The notes under the pieces were generated by a model. It was not told the DNA's origin, made no database searches, and saw only the letters and a list, made by a program, of their open reading frames with translations. 64,000 nucleotides of DNA from Sutcliffiella halmapala (lineage in GTDB: Bacteria; Bacillota; Bacilli; Bacillales; Bacillaceae_I): NCBI RefSeq assembly GCF_002019665.1, contig NZ_KV917375.1:1162390-1226389 (forward strand). Reading direction: 5' to 3'. Positions within the stretch are counted from its first letter, which is position 1; every line of letters starts with the position of its first letter. A program made the position numbers and the translations under genes. This document shows, one piece after another, positions 16,741 through 27,001 of this stretch.

Positions 16741-16771
16741 GGATTAATTTAGCATTGTTTTAGATGTTGTG

Positions 16772-16807
16772 CAGCCATCCCTATTTGTAAGGGGTGGTTG
16801 TTTTTTT
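16772..16807 (+). terminator. acsA terminator
   Basis: An 11-bp stem (CAGCCATCCCT with AGGGGTGGTTG), 7-nt loop, then seven T residues. Confidence 0.85.
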
Positions 16808-16837
16808 ATGCTGTTATTTGGTGGGAATGTTTAATAC

Positions 16838-16874
16838 AAAAAACGAGCTTGGAACTATGTCCAAGCTCGTTTTT
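16838..16874. terminator. bidirectional terminator, acsA/PBP convergent ends
   Basis: A perfect inverted repeat (AAAACGAGCTTGGA and complement) with 6-nt loop and A/T runs at both ends. Confidence 0.85.
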
Positions 16875-16889
16875 CTTTAGAAAGAAATG

Positions 16890-19817
16890 TTAATCTTCAT
16901 CGCCATCGCTACTTTCATCCGTAGGTGGTTCCGTTGAGTTGTCATCTCCATTACCTCCACCATTATTGCCTCCTGGAGGTTTACTAGGAGGTTTTGGCTT
17001 TGTATCCGGTTTTGGATCAGGTTTTGGTTTTGACTCTTCTTTCTTATCTGGATCTCCACGTTTCACAGAGCTAGAAGGACTGGATTCTTTTCCGCTAGCA
17101 TTTATAGCAGTTACATAGAAAACACCTGTTTCTTGTGAAAGTTTGGTACTCATATTTTTGTCTGCTTGTACAGAAGCAATTTTTTTAGCAGAACTAGAGC
17201 TGTTAGCAGCATAGTATACATAGTAACCAATTACATCTTTTTCAGAGCTTGCGGACCAGCTTAAAGTAGACCCAGATACATTAACCCCACCAACTTGCTT
17301 GGGTGCTTGGTTATTAACAGGTAGTGAATTGGGCGATAAGACGGTTATGTTCTTTAAAACAGAACTATCCGGCATATATTTAGCGAGTTCTTCAACATTT
17401 GCTATATTTAATTTCTTTAAAAACTCAGGTTTCAGCATAGGACCATTCTTTACGAATTCTGATGGAGTAGATCCTAATGGCTCATATGCTACGTCCCCAA
17501 TTTGAACGTACTTTCCAACAGTTAAACTATCATCAACCTTTGATGGAGCATGTGCAGCATTAAAAAGATCCTCTCCAACAAGTCCAGCTTGACGACATAA
17601 GTCAGACGGTAGTAATCCTGAAAGCTTACAATAGCTACGTCTTACAATTCCACCTGGCATTTGGAATCGCTCGCTAGGAGCTATTAATTCAGGGTTTACT
17701 TCATGTGCTCCATTTAATAATTGAGCCCAGAGCATTTGGCTTCGCTGTGTTGGTGTATATCCACTAACAGTTCTTAATACGCGTCTTTCGTCATACCCCA
17801 TCCATAATCCAAAGGTTACATTAGGGTTAGATCCCATCATCCAGATATCTTGAGTATCTTGGGTAGTACCAGTTTTTCCTGCCCAATCTGCATTAAATTG
17901 AAGGTTATTTCGAGCAGGTATAGCAGTACCTCTACTAAAGACATCACGCATAGTATCTATCATTAGATAGGCTGTTTGTGGAGAATAGATCTTAACTGGA
18001 TCTACTTTATGTTCATATACGATTTCTCCATCACTAGTTTCAATTCTCTCAATTAGATATGGCTCGACATAGTTTCCTTCATTTGCAAAAGTTACGTAAC
18101 CAGCAGTGTTTTCTTCTACAGTAACTCCATAAGTAGGAGATCCAAGTACAGCTGAAGGATATTCAGCATCACCAGGGGTTAAACCAGTAAAGCCTTGTTT
18201 GTATAAAAACTCCATTGGTCTCTGAGGTAAGATTTCCATATATCCACGAATTGCTGATAGGTTATGTGAAAGTCTTACCGCATCACGAGCTGTAACTAAT
18301 CCGTTGTTTACATTATTCCAGTTTCTTGGTTCCCAGTATCCGCCCCCAGGTTGAGCAACTCTTAAAGGAGTATCTGCAAGAACGCTTCCAGGTTGAAGTG
18401 TTCCTAACTCATATGCTGGAGCATATCCTAGTAATGGTTTCATGGTAGATCCATTATGTCGATAAGTACTTGTTGCAAAGTTAACAGATGATAAGTTAAA
18501 GTCACGTCCACCAATAAAACTCTTAATGGCCCCAGTTTTATTATCAATTAAGACTGCTCCAACTTGTTCTGCGTTATTTTCCATTAACTCTTCTGTATCA
18601 GGATTTATTTTCTCTTGATAGCTAAAAGTGCTGTCGAAATAGGCGAAGTTGTCTTTAACCTCTTGCATTTTATCGTAAATGTCTTTATCAATCGTTGTAT
18701 AAATTCGATAACCATTTTGTCGTAAAGCGGTATCTGCCAATTGGCGATATTCTGTATTCAATTCTGGGTTGTTTTCTAAGTCTGTTAATTCATAGCCATC
18801 TTGAACAGCTAGTTGTTCTGAGATAATATTTCTCGCACGTTTTTCAAGTTCAAAGGTAACATGTGGATATTCCTCAATAGCAGAAGTACCAGGCTTCGCT
18901 AAATCCTTTGTGATGTCATAAGCAATAGCCTCGTTGTATTGCTCTTCAGTTAATTTACCCATGACATGCATACGATGTAGAACATAACGCATTCTCTCTA
19001 TCCCTGGTGCTAAACCTTCCTCATCTTTTACTTCAGCTGATCTTGTAAAAGGAGTATAGTAGAACGGACTTTGTGGCAGCCCTGCAATAAAGGCTGCTTG
19101 TGGAATTGTTAGCTCACTAATTTGAACGCCAAAAATGCCCTCTGCCGCTGTTTGAGCACCTGCGATATTTCTTCCAGAAGAGTCTCGTCCAAATGGAGAA
19201 ACATTTAAATAAGCTTCTAGAATTTCTTCTTTCGAAAAGTAATTTTCTAAGCGTAATGCTAACAGAATTTCCTTAGCTTTTCGGTCGAATGATACTTCAT
19301 TCGTTAACACCTGATTTTTGATAAGCTGTTGTGTTAACGTACTACCACCTGTTTGATTCGCAGAATTTGTAACTTCTTGAACGATTGCGCGGGCAATTGC
19401 TTTTGGAACGACCCCTTCATGTTCAAAAAAGTACTCATCTTCTGTCGAAACTAAGGCGTTGATTAAATGCTCGGAAACGTCCTCAAGGTCTACTTCTTCA
19501 CGAAGTAGATCAGCTCGATACTTCCCTAAGTACACATCATTTGCAAAAAACATCTCGGTTGATTCTTCGTAGTTGTAAATGTTTTTCCTCATATCTTCAT
19601 AAGATCGAACTGGCTCATCTTTTACAAGCGCAGCAAAGTAACCAGCACCAGCACCACCTGCAAAGGCCGCTCCAATTAATCCTAGAACAAGGAAAATCAA
19701 TATTAAATTCCACACTACTAAATATGTAATGTTTACGCCTTTTTTCGTGTATTTATTGACAAAAAACCGATAAAAGGACTGTGTTTTTTCTTTGAATCTG
19801 TCGTAGTTTGACATCAT
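16890..19817 (-). CDS. bifunctional class A penicillin-binding protein (PBP1A family)
   Basis: A 975-aa membrane-anchored glycan polymerase and transpeptidase. There is a cytoplasmic N-terminus and one TM (about 29-60). The GT51 domain has catalytic Glu in EDEYFFEHEG (126-135) and GGSTLTQQLIKN (157-168). The transpeptidase domain has STMK (Ser457), SHN (517-519) and KTG (648-650). A fibronectin-III-like module (about 838-920) and a Pro/Lys then Gly/Asp-rich low-complexity tail (about 926-975) follow. ATG at 19817 follows GGGGGG. It is monocistronic. It resembles PBP1A-type proteins of other Bacillaceae placed next to tyrS; I cannot assign a specific pbp name. Confidence 0.93.
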   Translation of the reverse strand: MMSNYDRFKEKTQSFYRFFVNKYTKKGVNITYLVVWNLILIFLVLGLIGAAFAGGAGAGYFAALVKDEPVRSYEDMRKNIYNYEESTEMFFANDVYLGKYRADLLREEVDLEDVSEHLINALVSTEDEYFFEHEGVVPKAIARAIVQEVTNSANQTGGSTLTQQLIKNQVLTNEVSFDRKAKEILLALRLENYFSKEEILEAYLNVSPFGRDSSGRNIAGAQTAAEGIFGVQISELTIPQAAFIAGLPQSPFYYTPFTRSAEVKDEEGLAPGIERMRYVLHRMHVMGKLTEEQYNEAIAYDITKDLAKPGTSAIEEYPHVTFELEKRARNIISEQLAVQDGYELTDLENNPELNTEYRQLADTALRQNGYRIYTTIDKDIYDKMQEVKDNFAYFDSTFSYQEKINPDTEELMENNAEQVGAVLIDNKTGAIKSFIGGRDFNLSSVNFATSTYRHNGSTMKPLLGYAPAYELGTLQPGSVLADTPLRVAQPGGGYWEPRNWNNVNNGLVTARDAVRLSHNLSAIRGYMEILPQRPMEFLYKQGFTGLTPGDAEYPSAVLGSPTYGVTVEENTAGYVTFANEGNYVEPYLIERIETSDGEIVYEHKVDPVKIYSPQTAYLMIDTMRDVFSRGTAIPARNNLQFNADWAGKTGTTQDTQDIWMMGSNPNVTFGLWMGYDERRVLRTVSGYTPTQRSQMLWAQLLNGAHEVNPELIAPSERFQMPGGIVRRSYCKLSGLLPSDLCRQAGLVGEDLFNAAHAPSKVDDSLTVGKYVQIGDVAYEPLGSTPSEFVKNGPMLKPEFLKKLNIANVEELAKYMPDSSVLKNITVLSPNSLPVNNQAPKQVGGVNVSGSTLSWSASSEKDVIGYYVYYAANSSSSAKKIASVQADKNMSTKLSQETGVFYVTAINASGKESSPSSSVKRGDPDKKEESKPKPDPKPDTKPKPPSKPPGGNNGGGNGDDNSTEPPTDESSDGDED

Positions 19818-19912
19818 TTATCTACCCCCCGGCAAATCATAATAATTATAGCATAATGATGTTTTATAGCGACAATCTTTTTACATTTTCCAGTATTTTG
19901 TTGACTTTTGTC

Positions 19913-19941
19913 TTGTTTCTATGGTAAAAAGACTGTATATT
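19913..19941 (+). promoter_or_regulatory. sigma-A promoter of tyrS leader
   Basis: TTGTTT, 17-base spacer, TATATT. It sits just upstream of the T-box leader. Confidence 0.6.
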
Positions 19942-19954
19942 ATTTTTGGATATT

Positions 19955-20215
19955 AATAAGTTGAAAGCAAAGATAGGAATAAGTAGTGTATATAGGCATG
20001 CTTTAAGAGAGCTGATGGTTGGTGCGAATCAGTACACCTATATAGATGAATTACCTCCTGGAGCATCTTTTGGGAAAAGCACAGTTCGGGCTTAGTAGCA
20101 AAAGACGGTGAGAACCGTTACATTTTTGAGTGGGAAAGCATTTAGTGCTTTTCAATTAGGGTGGTACCGCGTTTAAACTCGTCCCTTCTTCGTTATGGAG
20201 GGATGGGTTTTTTTG
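19955..20215 (+). promoter_or_regulatory. T-box riboswitch (tyrosyl) of tyrS
   Basis: The canonical T-box AGGGTGGTACCGCG lies at 20158-20171, which pairs with uncharged tRNA acceptor ends in such leaders. The AGTA/GA-motif region is near 19980. A TAC triplet in the ATCAGTACACC segment (20033-20035) fits a tyrosine specifier. An intrinsic terminator (CTCGTCCCTT with GAGGGATGGG plus a T run) covers about 20178-20215. Uncharged tRNA-Tyr is expected to favour antitermination. Confidence 0.93.
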
Positions 20216-20230
20216 TGTTTAATTTTAGAA

Positions 20231-20400
20231 AAAGGCACTGTTAAAGTACAAGGTTGATTTTATTATGTCCCTAGCTGTTGATTGGAGCACCAGGCGAAGA
20301 CTCCTGCGGGAGATAGCGTTTTGTGGAGACCCCACAGGCAAAGCCGAGGAGGCTCCACAAGCGCCCCGCGGAAAGCGAAGCCTGGTGCGGAAATCAACAG
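20231..20400 (+). repeat. dispersed repeat family A copy in tyrS leader
   Basis: The core at 20275-20400 is bounded by a near-perfect inverted repeat: the first 21 bases (CTGTTGATT...CACCAGGC) pair with 20380-20400 (GCCTGGTG...AATCAACAG). An inner pair, TTGTGGAG with CTCCACAA, lies within. It is high in GC relative to the surroundings and sits between the T-box terminator and the tyrS ribosome-binding site. An associated left part with CTGTTAAAGTACAAGG begins at about 20238. Confidence 0.75.
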
Positions 20401-20421
20401 CGGTGTTTAAACAGAGTCTAA

Positions 20422-21696
<1,275 letters not shown>

Positions 21697-21704
21697 TTGG
21701 AGGA

Positions 21705-21737
21705 AAGAGGCCGGCGGTGATGTCGGTCTCTTTTTTA
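21705..21737 (+). terminator. tyrS terminator
   Basis: AAGAGGCCG with CGGTCTCTT, 10-nt loop, then TTTTTT. Confidence 0.7.
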
Positions 21738-21751
21738 GGTTGATTTTGAGG

Positions 21752-21949
21752 TTTGGACGAATAAGTGTGCGAATCGGACGAATGGAGGGGGATTTTGGAC
21801 GAATAAGCGCGTAAATCGGACGAATGCAGGCGGATTTTAGACGAATTAGGGCGTAAATTGGACGAATGACTGGATGAATAAGCACGTAAATCAGAAGATT
21901 CACGCCTAAATTTGGACGAATGAACATAATATCGTATGAATAGACACGC
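21752..21949. repeat. degenerate tandem array, ~21-bp period (GGACGAAT core)
   Basis: About nine imperfect units share the core TTGGACGAAT or TCGGACGAAT, alternating with AAGNGCGTAAA-type and GGAGGGGGAT-type tails, so the higher-order period is about 42 bp. It fills much of the 346-base tyrS-rpsD gap. A reading frame on the minus strand is only the repeat translated. Confidence 0.75.
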
Positions 21950-21999
21950 AATAGAGAGAATACTATGTGTAACCTAGTTAGAAAAGCAAAAAAAAGCGC

Positions 22000-22034
22000 A
22001 AAAAAACACCACCGAAATAAATTCGGTGGTGTTT
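22000..22034 (-). terminator. rpsD terminator
   Basis: A perfect 13-bp inverted repeat (AAACACCACCGAA and complement) with a 5-nt loop, and a T run on the minus strand. Confidence 0.85.
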
Positions 22035-22042
22035 CATTAAGA

Positions 22043-22645
22043 TTAACGAGAGTAGAACTCTACGATTAGAGCTTCGTTAATTTCAGCAGCTAATTCAGAA
22101 CGTTCAGGTAAACGAGTGAACGTACCTTCTAAACCTTCAGCGTTGAAAGTTAAGTATTCTGGTACGAAGTTGTTTACTTCGATAGCTTCTTTAACAGTGC
22201 TTAGGTTGCGTGATTTTTCACGAACACCAATTACTTGACCTGGTTTTACACGGAAAGATGGGATATCTACGCGAGAACCCTCAACTGTGATGTGACCGTG
22301 GTTAACTAATTGACGAGCTCCACGACGAGTGCGAGCTAAACCTAAACGGTAAACTAGGTTGTCTAAACGAGATTCTAAAAGAATCATGAAGTTTTCACCG
22401 TGTTTACCTTGTAATTTACCAGCAGCATCAAAAATGCTACGGAATTGACGCTCATTTACGCCGTACATGTGACGTAATTTTTGTTTTTCTTGTAATTGTA
22501 AACCGTACTCAGAAAGCTTTTTGCGTTGGTTTGGACCATGCTGTCCAGGAGCGTAAGGACGCTTTTCTAATTCCTTACCTGTTCCGCTTAATGAAATGCC
22601 TAGACGGCGAGAAAGTTTCCAACTTGGACCTGTATAACGAGCCAT
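22043..22645 (-). CDS. rpsD: 30S ribosomal protein S4
   Basis: A 200-aa S4 that binds 16S rRNA early in 30S assembly. It begins [16 protein letters not shown] and contains the RPYAPGQHG motif and the S4 RNA-binding domain ([21 protein letters not shown], about residues 90-110). The frame extends upstream to 22702, but ATG at 22645 has AGGAGGAG and the family-standard start. In Bacillus rpsD stands alone and S4 represses its own synthesis through its leader, and a long structured leader is present here. Confidence 0.97.
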   Translation of the reverse strand: MARYTGPSWKLSRRLGISLSGTGKELEKRPYAPGQHGPNQRKKLSEYGLQLQEKQKLRHMYGVNERQFRSIFDAAGKLQGKHGENFMILLESRLDNLVYRLGLARTRRGARQLVNHGHITVEGSRVDIPSFRVKPGQVIGVREKSRNLSTVKEAIEVNNFVPEYLTFNAEGLEGTFTRLPERSELAAEINEALIVEFYSR

Positions 22646-22833
22646 GAATGACTCCTCCTTCGTGTTATTATTTGTTGTAAAATAATAACAGATGTGACTC
22701 ATCTATTAGGAACATTTTGTTTTCATGTATCCTCGCTCTGCAGCAAAGAGTTACACGATACACCTCCGTTTTTCATAACGGGGAACAAAATGAAACAAAA
22801 CAGCATACCACATAGGCTGCAATATTTTACACA
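22646..22833 (-). promoter_or_regulatory. probable S4 autoregulatory leader of rpsD
   Basis: From the promoter at 22840-22869 the transcript would have a ~185-nt untranslated leader. It contains complementary segments, for example GTGTATC with GATACAT enclosing CTCTTTGCTGCAGAG, and lies directly before the rpsD SD. B. subtilis rpsD is known to carry a leader bound by S4. The fold is inferred by eye. The remaining gap to the next gene shows only that gene's promoter. Confidence 0.5.
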
Positions 22834-22839
22834 AAGGCT

Positions 22840-22869
22840 ATTATATCGCGAAAATGGATGGAAAGTCAA
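22840..22869 (-). promoter_or_regulatory. sigma-A promoter of rpsD
   Basis: Minus strand: TTGACT, 18-base spacer, TATAAT. Confidence 0.75.
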
Positions 22870-22989
22870 GGTGGTTTTTGTAGAGTATTGGAGAAAGAGA
22901 GAGACACTTTAAATTATAGCATGAATAAATGACCAATTCTAAAGCCATTAAAGTTTCTAGGATCAACATACACCTTCCCAAAACACCTG

Positions 22990-22998
22990 TGATATAAT
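22990..22998 (+). promoter_or_regulatory. extended -10 promoter of the 23030 gene
   Basis: TGATATAAT gives TG-N-TATAAT, 31 bases before the start codon; no clear -35. Confidence 0.45.
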
Positions 22999-23029
22999 TT
23001 TCAAGACAATAGCTCGAGGTGAATGAAAA

Positions 23030-23647
23030 ATGTATAAAGAGTCTAAAAAAGAAAAGGTTCTACGTTTTATTATTATAGGATTTATCGGATTATTTACCTT
23101 ATATTTATTTTCTATCCAGTATAGTCCGAATAAAGAAAATCAACATGTGGAAATTCCTGACACGTTTAAACCATTGGCAGTCGTTATTCAAGAGCAAGAC
23201 GAGAAAAATGAGTTTCCTATCATTACAATGGTAAAGGAGCATGAGGAAAAACCGCTACTTGCTACTTATAAAATTAATCTAACTAATGATTATAAATTTG
23301 AAACTATTTATGCGGTGGAATTAAAGTCAGTTCCAACTGCAATGGAAAAGGATGATCACTCAAGTGGAGTCTGGCTTTTGATGAAGGGAGAATGGATTCA
23401 TTTTAATGAAGAGTTAGTAATGGAACAAGACGTGGAAAAACGAGCGAATGCAGGAGAAGAAGAGACGTTCAAATTGTCGATTGAACTTACAGAAACAGAA
23501 CAGTACTTACTTAAATTATCTAATGAATCAGGGATAGTGATTCAGAAAGCATTTATAGAAGAACCAATTTCTGTTTTAAAGTTGTCATCTAGTGACGATT
23601 TGTGGCTTGTTTTATTCCAAAAAGATACTGTTTTGTTAATTCCATAA
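23030..23647 (+). CDS. hypothetical single-pass membrane protein
   Basis: A 205-aa protein I do not recognise. It has a basic N-terminus (YKESKKEKVLR), one membrane helix (about 12-28), then a mostly beta-rich, acidic extracytoplasmic domain with no obvious catalytic motif. ATG is preceded by GAGGTG, and an extended -10 lies just upstream, so it is likely expressed. It lies 70 bases before the diguanylate cyclase gene, which has its own -10 element. A link to c-di-GMP signalling is only suggested by adjacency. Confidence 0.7.
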   Translation: MYKESKKEKVLRFIIIGFIGLFTLYLFSIQYSPNKENQHVEIPDTFKPLAVVIQEQDEKNEFPIITMVKEHEEKPLLATYKINLTNDYKFETIYAVELKSVPTAMEKDDHSSGVWLLMKGEWIHFNEELVMEQDVEKRANAGEEETFKLSIELTETEQYLLKLSNESGIVIQKAFIEEPISVLKLSSSDDLWLVLFQKDTVLLIP

Positions 23648-23657
23648 AATAAAGCTA

Positions 23658-23685
23658 GTGAAATCGGGATGGTTACCAGTATAAT
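23658..23685 (+). promoter_or_regulatory. possible sigma-A promoter of dgcP
   Basis: GTGAAA, 16-base spacer, perfect TATAAT, 31 bases before the dgcP start. Confidence 0.5.
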
Positions 23686-23716
23686 ATAGGTAAATAGTAA
23701 TGTAAAAGGTGAAAAA

Positions 23717-25513
23717 ATGGACTCTCTAAATAAAATTCTCAAGATAAAAAGTAGAGTATTAGATTTTTTTCTATCGTCTTCAAATTATACCGAAGCTATA
23801 TTTCTGACAGAGTTGCAAACTATCTTAAAAGAAGAATTAAATGCGGATACAATTGCCATTTCAGTTGAAGAAATTGCACCAATTTACAAACAGAACAAAA
23901 TTAATGAACATGGTGTCTCATATAGTGAAAAGCTTGATAATAAAGAACATAATTTGAAAAATGTGAATATGCTGCTCTATGGGGAAAACGACTTTCAAGG
24001 CTTAATAGAGTTAACGTTCACCTCTTCTAGTATCCCTCTGTCTAAAGAAAGCTTTAATGAACTATCTAAAGAGCTTTCTACTATCTTTCAACAATATAGC
24101 GAATACATATATACTAGATTTGAAGAAAAACAATATGAAGAGCTTTATAAAGTGACTTCAAAGTTCCATTCTTCCATGAAAGTAGAAGGCATTTTAACTG
24201 AAATTGTTCGAACATTAAGAAATATGTACGAGGATTTTTCTTACCAATTATTACTTACTTCTGATAATGATCATCTTCAGCATTTACCTGTAAAAAAGCT
24301 GAATTTTGATGACTCGAATACAAGTGCTATGGAAGCATATGTAACAGGAGAATTGCAGGTAGAAAGCTCATTAATGGATAGAAGAAACTATGTATATGTT
24401 CCGATTAAAGGAGAACAAGGTATCTATGGAGTGTTACAAATCATCTCTTTAGACGCTGCCAGATTACCGAATAAAGAGCTTACGTTCATTACACTTCTAG
24501 CAAATGCTACAGGTACCGCACTAGAAAATGCTCAATTGTATGAACAATCAAAGCAGGTTATTTCAGACTTACAATTGATTAATGAAACATCGCATCAATT
24601 AAACTCTAATTTAAGATTGCAAGAAGTTACAATGTATATGATAAAGAAAATTTTGTATTTCTTCCATGCAAAAGAGGTAGCGTTTATCCTCTTTAAGCAG
24701 GAGGGGGCAGAGGTGTTGCCGGGTTCGACTGATTTTTTTCTTCAAGATGATATGGAAGATTATTTATCGGATATCCATGATCACCTGTATGCTGAGGGAG
24801 AACCCTTATTTATTGGAGATCTTCGGATACAAGAGCGTCTTACCAAATTACCGTTTTGTTCTTGTATGATTATTCCGATGCATCTCTCAAATGGGGTAAA
24901 AGGAGTATGTGTGGTAACACATTCGCTACCGTACTTTTTCAGTTTTGAACAATTTAAATTGCTACAATCCTTGATTCATCATTCAACCTTAGCATTTAGT
25001 AATTCTATGCTTCGGGAGGAATTGGAAAAATACGTAATTACTGATTACTTAACTAAACTCTATTCAAGAAAATATTTAGATGACAAGATAAAAAAATCCA
25101 TGAAATATGATTCATATGGTACATTTATTTTATTAGATATTGACGATTTTAAAAGAGTTAATGACACTTTTGGGCATCAAATTGGTGATACTATTTTGAT
25201 TCAAGTTTCCCAAATTATTCAGTCTAGCATTCGCGAAACAGATATTGGTGCAAGGTGGGGTGGGGAGGAGCTAGCAATCTACCTTCCAAAGATTAGTCTA
25301 AATCAAGGTGAGCAAATTGCAGGAAGGCTAATAAAAAATATAGAAGATCAAACATCGCCACAGGTCACGGTTTCATGTGGTGTCTCTTTCTGGAGCAAGG
25401 AAATGCAAGATTCTGCAAGAGATCTTTTCCGGCGTGCGGATTTTGCCCTATACAAAGCTAAGGATTTAGGGAAGAATCGTCTTTGTATCGAGTTAAAAGA
25501 ATATTGTGGATGA
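23717..25513 (+). CDS. dgcP: GAF-GGDEF diguanylate cyclase (DgcP-like)
   Basis: A 598-aa protein with tandem GAF-like sensory regions (roughly 140-280 and 295-430) and a C-terminal GGDEF domain (about 435-595). It makes cyclic di-GMP, which in Bacillus restrains motility. The active-site motif is intact as GGEEL (515-519), and an inhibitory I-site RETD lies at 506-509, the canonical five residues upstream, so product inhibition is expected. There is no membrane helix, so it should be soluble. The location between rpsD and ytsP matches B. subtilis dgcP (ytrP). SD AAAAGGTG; terminator 25523-25560. Confidence 0.92.
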   Translation: MDSLNKILKIKSRVLDFFLSSSNYTEAIFLTELQTILKEELNADTIAISVEEIAPIYKQNKINEHGVSYSEKLDNKEHNLKNVNMLLYGENDFQGLIELTFTSSSIPLSKESFNELSKELSTIFQQYSEYIYTRFEEKQYEELYKVTSKFHSSMKVEGILTEIVRTLRNMYEDFSYQLLLTSDNDHLQHLPVKKLNFDDSNTSAMEAYVTGELQVESSLMDRRNYVYVPIKGEQGIYGVLQIISLDAARLPNKELTFITLLANATGTALENAQLYEQSKQVISDLQLINETSHQLNSNLRLQEVTMYMIKKILYFFHAKEVAFILFKQEGAEVLPGSTDFFLQDDMEDYLSDIHDHLYAEGEPLFIGDLRIQERLTKLPFCSCMIIPMHLSNGVKGVCVVTHSLPYFFSFEQFKLLQSLIHHSTLAFSNSMLREELEKYVITDYLTKLYSRKYLDDKIKKSMKYDSYGTFILLDIDDFKRVNDTFGHQIGDTILIQVSQIIQSSIRETDIGARWGGEELAIYLPKISLNQGEQIAGRLIKNIEDQTSPQVTVSCGVSFWSKEMQDSARDLFRRADFALYKAKDLGKNRLCIELKEYCG

Positions 25514-25522
25514 ACCACTATC

Positions 25523-25560
25523 AAAAAAAGCGGACCAATAAATGGGATCGCTTTTTTTTA
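25523..25560 (+). terminator. dgcP terminator
   Basis: AAAAAAGCGGA pairs with ATCGCTTTTTT around a loop, followed by further T residues. Confidence 0.75.
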
Positions 25561-25567
25561 GGTTATC

Positions 25568-25612
25568 TTGAAAATAAGGGTAGCACATTAAAGAGCCTGT
25601 TGATCTCCGACA
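25568..25612. repeat. left-end remnant of repeat family A
   Basis: GAAAATAAG, then AGCCTGTTGATCTCCG, matches the left end of the copy at 10087; the rest of the element is missing. Confidence 0.5.
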
Positions 25613-25682
25613 GGCTCTTGGTAAGTTTCATTGGCAAAAGGCAGGGGGAGAAATTTAGAAATAGAGTGCTTGTTCAGATAAA

Positions 25683-25696
25683 AGAAAACGCTTTCA
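25683..25696 (-). promoter_or_regulatory. cre (CcpA operator) upstream of methionine gamma-lyase gene
   Basis: On the minus strand TGAAAGCGTTTTCT matches all 14 positions of TGWAARCGYTWNCW. It is centred about 66 bases before the start codon, next to a weak TATGCT -10, so repression is the likely mode. Confidence 0.65.
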
Positions 25697-25755
25697 TTTT
25701 TTAGCGATTTGCCATATGCTAGTAATGGATGGGAAATTGGAAGGGAGAAATTTTT

Positions 25756-26940
25756 ATGGATAAGAAAAAATCTAGGTTTGAGACAGAAGTCATCCATCAT
25801 GGATATGATAGTTCCATCTATCATGGAAGCTTGGCACCACCAATCTTTCAAACTTCTACTTTTTCTTTTCAAACGGCGCAACAAGGGGAAAATCGTTTTG
25901 CAGGTGTTGAGGAAGGATACATCTATTCTAGATTAGGAAATCCGACGGTGAAAATGCTTGAAGACCGCATAGCGGTACTGGAAAATGGGGAAGCGGGGCT
26001 AGCCTTTGGTTCTGGTATGGCGGCAGTTTCAGCTGTATTAATTGCTTTGACAAAAAGTAAAGAACATATAGTATGTTCTCAAGGTATTTATGGTTGTACC
26101 TTTGGTTTATTACAGTTATTAAAAGAAAAATATGAAGTAACTCATAGCTTTTGTGGGATGCAAACGGAGGCGGAGATTAGAGAAGCAATTCGACCAGAAA
26201 CAACTTGCATTTACATCGAAACACCGATTAATCCTACGATGGCATTAATCGACATGGAGTTAGTTGTCTCAATTGCGAAGGAACATAATATTAAAGTTGT
26301 CGTAGATAATACGTTTTGTTCCCCTTATTTGCAAAAGCCACTAGACATTGGGTGTGACCTTGTTATTCATAGTGCGACAAAATATATCGGCGGTCATGGA
26401 GACGTGATTGCAGGATTAATTGTCGGTGCTAAAGATATGATTCAAGAAATTTCAATGACGACTTTAAAGGATATTGGCGGAGTGATGTCTCCATTTGATG
26501 CATGGTTACTCATAAGAGGGTTAAAGACTTTACATGTTCGAATGGATCGTCATTGTGACAATGCAGAATATCTTATTGATAATTTAAAGAATCACCCTGC
26601 TGTGGAACAAGTCTTTTATCCAGGAGATGTATCAAGTCCATCTTACGCTATTATGAAAAAGCAGATGAAAAGAGGCGGAGGATTAATTTCATTTGCTATT
26701 AAAGGTGGAAAGGCAGAGGCACAGCAGTTACTCAACGAATTACATCTAATTAAGATTGCTGTTAGTCTTGGAGATGCGGAAACATTAATTCAGCATCCTG
26801 CGACTATGACACATGCTGTCGTACCAAAAGAAAATCGGGAGCAAATGGGTATCACAGACAGTCTTATTCGACTTTCTGTAGGTTTAGAAGCGAAAGAAGA
26901 TATTTGGCAGGATTTAAAGCAAGCCTTAGACAAACTATAA
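25756..26940 (+). CDS. methionine gamma-lyase (PLP-dependent Cys/Met metabolism enzyme)
   Basis: A 394-aa trans-sulfuration-family PLP enzyme. The Schiff-base lysine lies in HSATKYIGGHGD (about residue 205). The segment GIYGCTFGLLQ carries the Cys that is typical of methionine gamma-lyases and absent in most cystathionine lyases, so methionine to methanethiol, ammonia and 2-oxobutyrate is the best guess. Cystathionine gamma-lyase or homocysteine synthase are alternatives. ATG at 25756 follows AAGGGAG; the frame from 25729 lacks an SD. A perfect cre lies upstream. The convergent neighbour repairs free methionine sulfoxide. Confidence 0.85.
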   Translation: MDKKKSRFETEVIHHGYDSSIYHGSLAPPIFQTSTFSFQTAQQGENRFAGVEEGYIYSRLGNPTVKMLEDRIAVLENGEAGLAFGSGMAAVSAVLIALTKSKEHIVCSQGIYGCTFGLLQLLKEKYEVTHSFCGMQTEAEIREAIRPETTCIYIETPINPTMALIDMELVVSIAKEHNIKVVVDNTFCSPYLQKPLDIGCDLVIHSATKYIGGHGDVIAGLIVGAKDMIQEISMTTLKDIGGVMSPFDAWLLIRGLKTLHVRMDRHCDNAEYLIDNLKNHPAVEQVFYPGDVSSPSYAIMKKQMKRGGGLISFAIKGGKAEAQQLLNELHLIKIAVSLGDAETLIQHPATMTHAVVPKENREQMGITDSLIRLSVGLEAKEDIWQDLKQALDKL

Positions 26941-26951
26941 AAAGCTGACTA

Positions 26952-27000
26952 AAAAAAGTGTCTAGTTCCCTTCAAAAAAGGGTGCTAGGCACTTTTTTTT
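26952..27000. terminator. bidirectional terminator, lyase/ytsP
   Basis: AAAGTGTCTAG pairs with CTAGGCACTTT; an inner CCCTT/AAGGG pair and A/T runs on both sides serve the convergent genes. Confidence 0.8.
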
Positions 27001-27001
27001 A

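Noticed and set aside
21752-21949. Possible CRISPR array
   Set aside because: Units are contiguous and diverged with no unique spacers of constant length, and no cas genes are in the window.
25483-25884. Short frames on both strands between dgcP and the lyase gene
   Set aside because: They overlap gene ends, a terminator and a repeat remnant, and lack ribosome-binding sites.
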